NCBI GenBank assembly: GCA_001304995.1
Contig: BBZU01000020.1
Location: forward strand, 1 to 50,085
Length of the DNA stretch: 50,085 nucleotides
Origin: Clostridia bacterium UC5.1-1D10
GTDB lineage: Bacteria > Bacillota > Clostridia > Lachnospirales > Anaerotignaceae
Reading direction: 5' to 3'
Part shown: one piece after another, positions 46,603 through 50,085 of the stretch
Layout of the letters: every line of letters begins with the position of its first letter
Position numbering within the stretch: position 1 is the first letter of the stretch
The notes under the pieces: model-generated
What the model was told of the DNA's origin: nothing
Seen by the model: the letters and a program-made list of their open reading frames with translations, nothing else
The model's database searches: none
Program-made: the position numbers and the translations under genes

Positions 46603-46634
46603 TTCTTCCATTCTTTATGTTGATGAAGTATAAT
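46603..46634 (+). promoter_or_regulatory. Cargo promoter, first copy
   Basis: TCTTCCATTCTTTA(T)GTTGATGAAG and TATAAT (46629-46634) match the promoters at 49132-49160 and 49937-49965 with one base difference in the shared part. It lies 36 bases ahead of the gene at 46670. The -35 (TTCCAT, 17 bp from TATAAT) is poor, so the conserved upstream block may be an activator site. Confidence 0.7.
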
Positions 46635-46669
46635 GAGTGTAGTAATAAAGTTGAATTTGAGGTGCTGTT

Positions 46670-47437
46670 ATGGGCAATAAATTGATTAAAAAAAAGAAAG
46701 CAACTTCATCTAATGCAGATTATGAATGGGATGATAAAACAATAAGAAAAAGGAAAAACTGTTTTATTTTTGGAATAGTGTCAGCATTGATAGCTATTAC
46801 CTTATTGGTATTTTGTTTTATACTTCTGAGTAAGGGAAAACAAGAATTTGGATTAGCAGTACTTGTGGGATGGATAATAACTGCAATACTTGCAGTTGTA
46901 CTAATCTATAAAAATATTGCTTATGTGATACATTATGAAGCCACAAAGATGTATAAGAAATATGAAAATCAAGAATTATGTGAAATTGCATTATCAGACG
47001 CAAATAGCATTAAACAAAAATTCTTGAATTACAAATTTGAGGCACAGGCGGATGGCTTGCTTTTTAGAAAGAAGTTTTCACCATTAAAGGATTTCATTTC
47101 TTATTATGTCAGTGTTTCAGAAGCAAAGGATATAAAAAATTTACTCAAAAGGCAGCTTGACCATATAAATACGAAAAAAACAAGTAATTCTTGTTTGATT
47201 ATTTTTGCATACATGGATGAAATATCAGAAGAAACCAAAATTTTTGTTAAGAATCATGGAATGAATATGATTGTTTCTGAAGAAGTATTTGAAACTTGTA
47301 CACAAACAACAGTAATCTTGGTTGCTGTGGATAAGCAAAGACAAAAAGGCTGGTATGTGGATATTGGAAAAAAGAAAAAGCTGTCTTTGTATTCACATGG
47401 ATGTAGACTGATAAGAAAATGTTTGGGTAGCATTTAG
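46670..47437 (+). CDS. Cargo protein with two transmembrane helices, unknown function
   Basis: 255 residues, AT-rich. A basic N terminus (LIKKKKATSSNADYEWDD), then two adjacent membrane helices (about 32-53 and 62-84), then a cytoplasmic domain of about 165 residues (HYEATKMYKKYENQELCE..., LIIFAYMDEISEETKIFVKNHG) with no known family. It has its own promoter copy upstream and ribosome binding site GAGGTG. Immunity or defence-type cargo is a possibility suggested only by the repeated-cassette context. Confidence 0.7.
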   Translation: MGNKLIKKKKATSSNADYEWDDKTIRKRKNCFIFGIVSALIAITLLVFCFILLSKGKQEFGLAVLVGWIITAILAVVLIYKNIAYVIHYEATKMYKKYENQELCEIALSDANSIKQKFLNYKFEAQADGLLFRKKFSPLKDFISYYVSVSEAKDIKNLLKRQLDHINTKKTSNSCLIIFAYMDEISEETKIFVKNHGMNMIVSEEVFETCTQTTVILVAVDKQRQKGWYVDIGKKKKLSLYSHGCRLIRKCLGSI

Positions 47438-47835
47438 TATATGCCCTCTGATTGTAGGCTATCTGCAATCTGCCACAACTGAATATGACCGTCAAGGTCA
47501 GATGAAGAAACCGATGTATTGAGCGTAAAGCGATCATGCGTCGGTTTTTATTTTTGCAAAATAGTCCGGTGGACTGTTTTGTAAAACCGAAGGAACTGAC
47601 GAAGCTTGAGACGAGGCGAAGTCAGTTTGTTCGGGCGGGAGTACAGAGGGTGCAACCCTTTGTGCATGGGTACAGGGAATGCAATATCCCTGTGCAGGTC
47701 AAGGGCGGCAGCCTTGCCCAGTTAAGTGGCGTTTCGCCACTTAGTACTGGGTATTACTTGACGCAGAAAGCCGCAAGGAATCAGCTTCGCTGCCCTTCTC
47801 CTGTCGGGGAATCAAAAAGAAAAGGAGGAACTCAT
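47438..47835 (+). other. Hairpin-rich region before the relaxase, candidate oriT
   Basis: About 400 bases without a supported gene, carrying at least six hairpins in a row. Arm pairs are TGACC/GGTCA (47486), CAAAATAGTCC/GGACTGTTTTG (47557-47581), AACTGAC/GTCAGTT (47594-47627), ACAGAGGGT/ACCCTTTGT (47643-47663), ACAGGGA/TCCCTGT (47672-47693) and AAGTGGCG/CGCCACTT (47724-47742). Then AGTACTGGGTATTACTTGAC (47743-47762) resembles MobV-type nick regions with a short inverted repeat. I infer an origin of transfer next to its relaxase. Confidence 0.55.
47508..47555 (+). terminator. Terminator after the cargo gene at 46670
   Basis: AAACCGATG (47508) pairs with CGTCGGTTT (47539) and is followed by TTTATTTTT. 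The loop is about 20 bases, so it is moderately convincing. Confidence 0.5.
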
Positions 47836-49068
47836 GTGAAATTAACAAGACACAATGGACGAGCCGGAAAGAATGGCGTTTATAATCCGAAGCACAATGA
47901 CCGCAGTTTTGACATTGCCAACAGCGAACACATTGACGAAGAACGAGCCAAACAAAATCTCTATTGGGACTGTTACAATGGCTTCCGCAATTTCAAAAAT
48001 CCCGAAAAGGAAAATGAGCTGTCTGCCACTTTTGAAGATGTGGAACATCTTTTTTATCGTCAGAGGTATCGTGATTTTGTAACCGGACAAAACGAAAGAA
48101 ATGTGAAGAACCGACACCCTGAAAGAAATAAGGAAACCGGAGATTTGCTCAAAAGCAAAAAGACCTGTCCAGAGGAAACGGTCTATCAGATTGGAACGCT
48201 TGACAATCATGTTCCGCCGGAACTGCTCATTGAGATCGTCACAGAATTTATGGGAATCATAAATGAGCGTTTCGGCTCTCATGTCCATATCCTGAATTGG
48301 GCGCTGCACTTGGATGAAAGCACCCCTCATATTCACGAGCGTCATGTGTTCGACTGTGAAAATCAATATGGGGAGATTGCCCCACAACAGGAAAAGGCTT
48401 TGGAAGCACTGGGGTTTGAACTGCCGGAACCGGAGAAGCCTGTCGGAAGAAAAAATAACCGCAAGATGACTTTCGATTCGGCTTGCCGAGTGCTGCTGTT
48501 TGATGTGGCGAAAAAGCATGGCTTACAACTGGAAGAAGAACCGGAATATGGTGGTCGTGCATATCTGGAAAAACAGGACTATATTCTTTTCAAGCAAAAG
48601 GAGCAACTGGCAGCACAGGAGCAAAAGCTGGAAGAACTCACCATGAAGATTGAAGATGTGGAAGCTCTGGTGGACGAGGTTGCCGATATTGCTTATGACA
48701 AGGCGGTTGAGGTCGTTGCTGATACTGTGAAACTGGAAACGCACAAGGAGGATATTAAGCTGGTGGAGCAGTCTAAGTCGTGGGTTCTCTCCCCTGAGCG
48801 TAAGGCTTCAAAGAAAGAAGTTGAGTATGCAGTGAAACGATTGGATGGCGTGATTGCCAGAATCACAAACGCTATGAAATCAACCATTCAGAAAATCCAA
48901 ACCACGCTGATGAAACCGGAGGTCAAAAAAGCCGGAACGGAGCAAATCAAGAAGAAAGCCAAAAATTCTATTATAGAGCAGTTGAGCCGCAAAAAGAAAG
49001 AAATGGCAGAGCGTGAAGTCAGCCGGACGGATCAGGCGAAAAGCAAAAAACAGGATATGGAACTCTAA
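47836..49068 (+). CDS. MobV-like relaxase (plasmid mobilisation protein)
   Basis: 410 residues from GTG 47836 (AAAGGAGGAAC before it). The N-terminal part KLTRHNGRAGKNGVYNPKHNDRS and the motif HLDESTPHIHERHVF (about residue 157) match the Mob/Pre family motif III, with metal-binding histidines. The C-terminal half is a long coiled coil (EQLAAQEQKLEELTMKIEDVEALV). It nicks the origin of transfer so that the nested element can be mobilised by the co-resident conjugation machinery. A longer upstream open frame is untranslated structured DNA. Confidence 0.86.
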   Translation: MKLTRHNGRAGKNGVYNPKHNDRSFDIANSEHIDEERAKQNLYWDCYNGFRNFKNPEKENELSATFEDVEHLFYRQRYRDFVTGQNERNVKNRHPERNKETGDLLKSKKTCPEETVYQIGTLDNHVPPELLIEIVTEFMGIINERFGSHVHILNWALHLDESTPHIHERHVFDCENQYGEIAPQQEKALEALGFELPEPEKPVGRKNNRKMTFDSACRVLLFDVAKKHGLQLEEEPEYGGRAYLEKQDYILFKQKEQLAAQEQKLEELTMKIEDVEALVDEVADIAYDKAVEVVADTVKLETHKEDIKLVEQSKSWVLSPERKASKKEVEYAVKRLDGVIARITNAMKSTIQKIQTTLMKPEVKKAGTEQIKKKAKNSIIEQLSRKKKEMAEREVSRTDQAKSKKQDMEL

Positions 49069-49161
49069 AGCACTTGCTGTTTTCACTTTGAAAATGACAG
49101 GTGCTTTTGCTTTAGGGAGCAAGAAAATATCTTCCATTCTTTAGGTTGATGAAGTATAATG
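49055..49161 (+). repeat. 107-bp direct repeat, copy 1 (terminator plus promoter)
   Basis: It starts in the last codons of the relaxase and includes a hairpin (49069-49104, AGCACTTGCTGTTTTC with GAAAATGACAGGTGCT, then TTTT), followed by GGGAGCAAGAAAATATCTTCCATTC and TATAAT (49155-49160). It is near-identical to 49860-49966. Each copy would stop the gene on its left and start the gene on its right, the layout of a promoter-driven cassette. Confidence 0.9.
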
Positions 49162-49243
49162 AAAAAAGAAGTTTTATATGTGTATGAACAGGCATCAAAT
49201 TATTGAAATGTGATAATTCTGTGGTTCTATTATGGAGGACAAT

Positions 49244-49764
49244 ATGAAAAAATATATGCTAAAGGATATTTTACTATGTTTATTTTGGTATGTTGTGTAG
49301 GGATTCTTATTCTCTTTTACGGATTACATGCAAGGGATAATCGCATACAGGGGGCTGAGTTATTGTGTATTTCAGGTATATTTCTCCTATTATTATCTCT
49401 GTTTAATTTTTTGAAATTTTTCCCTAATACATGGATAGAATATAGTGAAAATATAATTGTTATTAGCCGAGTTTCTTCTAAAACCCAAAACACTAAAAAG
49501 CAAAGAAGGTTGGATAAGCTCAATATAAAAGAAATTAGTAAATATGGTTTTTCTTTTGAATTGCTGCACGAAAATATAGAATATACACATTATAAAAATG
49601 GGGCATTAGGAATAGATATGGAAATATTTTTTTTAATGAATGATAATACTAAATTTCCTATAGATTTAATGTACTACACAAAAAATCAAAGGAAAACTTT
49701 GCTTTATCACATATATAAAAATACAGGTATTCTTCCTTCCGGAAGTTTACAAACATATTTATAG
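49244..49764 (+). CDS. Cargo membrane protein, unknown function (probable frameshift)
   Basis: ATG 49244 has ATGGAGGAC upstream and reads MKKYMLKDILLCLFWYVV before a stop. One more base near 49288-49292 joins it to VGILILFYGLHARDNRIQG in the other frame, giving about 173 residues. That protein has two membrane helices (about 8-28 and 40-58), then a soluble domain with IEYSENIIVISRVSSK and YGFSFELLHENIEYTHYKNG, reminiscent of small PH-like domains (weak inference). AT-rich, with its own promoter from the 107-bp repeat. No family recognised. Confidence 0.65.
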
Positions 49765-49807
49765 TTCTATTTTAGAAAATCGAATAGTTTATTGAAAATG
49801 ACTGTAT

Positions 49808-49847
49808 GAAAAAGCAGGAGATCCGAAAAAGTCCCCTGCTTTTTTGC
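49808..49847 (+). terminator. Terminator of the cargo gene at 49244
   Basis: The stem AAAAAGCAGG / CCCTGCTTTTTT is followed by six T, 44 bases after the stop at 49764. Confidence 0.85.
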
Positions 49848-49859
49848 ACCCAAAATTGA

Positions 49860-49966
49860 ATATGGAACTCTAAGGTACTTGCTGTTTTCACTTTGAAAAT
49901 GACAGGTTCTTTTGCTTTAGGGAGCAAGAAAAAATCTTCCATTCTTTAGGTTGATAGAGTATAATG
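49860..49966 (+). repeat. 107-bp direct repeat, copy 2 (terminator plus promoter)
   Basis: Same length as copy 1 and differing at only a few positions (for example GGTAC for AGCAC, GATAGAG for GATGAAG). TATAAT is at 49960-49965. It includes the remnant ATATGGAACTCTAA that in copy 1 is the relaxase stop. So this copy was created by duplication of relaxase-end plus promoter DNA. It drives the next gene at 50001. Confidence 0.9.
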
Positions 49967-50000
49967 TAAGCAACAAATCTGAATTTGACGGGGAGGTCTC

Positions 50001-50085
50001 ATGAGGACAGAATATAAACACAATCCGCCCATTCCATATAGTCTGCATGATATGCGGGTCAAAAAGATTATAATTCAAGATCAAA
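50001..50085 (+). CDS. Partial cargo gene, runs off the window
   Basis: ATG 50001 is preceded by GGGGAGGTC and a promoter in repeat copy 2. The first 28 residues (starting MRTEYKHNPPIPYSLHDMRV) look like a small cytosolic protein. No family can be assigned from the fragment. It continues past 50085. Confidence 0.6.
   Translation, partial: MRTEYKHNPPIPYSLHDMRVKKIIIQDQ

Larger units (their letters stand above)
26217..50085 (+). mobile_element. Integrative and conjugative element, Tn1549/CTn type (left part)
   Basis: A contiguous set of conjugation genes starts after rpsI and continues past the window end. It comprises parA, parB, replication initiator, antirepressor, pcfB, VirD4-like TraG, Maff2, VirB6-like, PrgI, VirB4, CHAP hydrolase, DUF4315, DUF4366 and topB. 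This order is that of Tn1549-like elements of gut Firmicutes. GC content and codon choice rise visibly relative to the ribosomal genes. The left boundary is approximate, between about 26100 and 26240. Integrase and native relaxase are not in view. A second element is nested from 43463. Confidence 0.85.
43463..50085 (+). mobile_element. Nested mobilisable element of the Tn4451/TnpX type, inserted in topB
   Basis: The left junction is at a GA dinucleotide in CACTTTACAGA within topB, fitting the GA-target preference of TnpX-type large serine recombinases. Inside: recombinase (43519), TnpV (45439), two small accessory genes, a MobV-like relaxase (47836) and cargo genes. The right end is outside the window, so length and cargo are incomplete. 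It depends on a co-resident conjugative machinery, and its host ICE could supply it. Confidence 0.85.

Noticed and set aside
47536-47835. N-terminal extension of the relaxase frame by 100 codons
   Set aside because: The extension crosses the hairpin-rich region, has no protein-like composition, and a good AAAGGAGG plus GTG start is at 47836.

Overview
The window looks like a chromosome segment of an anaerobic Firmicute of class Clostridia, probably near the Lachnospirales. The reasons are the S10-spc-alpha ribosomal protein cluster with a KOW-domain gene beside infA, the ecfA1-ecfA2-ecfT-truA-rplM-rpsI order, strong AGGAGG ribosome binding sites and many GTG/TTG starts. No rRNA, tRNA or CRISPR array was seen.

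Layout. 1-3211: a UPF0237 (ACT) plus UPF0210 pair and an FMN-dependent alpha-hydroxy-acid oxidising enzyme. 3540-19380: the ribosomal superoperon, starting from a TTGTCA-N17-TATACT promoter and a structured leader: rpsJ-rplCDWB-rpsS-rplV-rpsC-rplP-rpmC-rpsQ-rplNXE-rpsN-rpsH-rplFR-rpsE-rpmD-rplO-secY-adk-KOW-infA-rpmJ-rpsMKD-rpoA-rplQ. The map gene often found after adk is absent. 19381-25092: a small secreted peptide gene divergent from a SAM methyltransferase, with phased operator-like repeats between them, then the ECF vitamin transporter module, an acyltransferase-3 gene and truA. 25100-26150: rplM-rpsI with its own promoter and leader.

From just after (or within the 3' end of) rpsI to the end of the window lies a GC-richer integrative and conjugative element (ICE) of the Tn1549/CTn type. 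It carries parA-parB, a replication initiator, a phage-like antirepressor, pcfB, the VirD4/TraG coupling ATPase, Maff2, a VirB6-like channel protein, an MT-A70 methyltransferase, PrgI, VirB4, a CHAP peptidoglycan hydrolase, DUF4315/DUF4366 proteins and topB. The ICE integrase and its own relaxase are not in the window. Its topB is cut at a GA dinucleotide (43463-43464) by a second, nested mobilisable element of the Tn4451 type. That element has a large serine recombinase, TnpV, two small accessory proteins, a MobV-like relaxase preceded by a hairpin-rich oriT-like region, and cargo genes of unknown function. The cargo genes sit behind near-identical promoter copies. A 107-bp terminator-plus-promoter block is directly repeated at 49055 and 49860, which gives a cassette-like architecture.

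A major caution is that about twenty genes, including essential ones (rplC, rpmD, secY, rpsK, rplQ, rplM) and mobile genes (traG, virB4, topB, recombinase), are interrupted by single-base length changes, mostly in homopolymers. They read as intact proteins when one base is restored. The likely cause is sequencing or assembly error rather than gene decay, so these genes are annotated over their full span with the break position stated.
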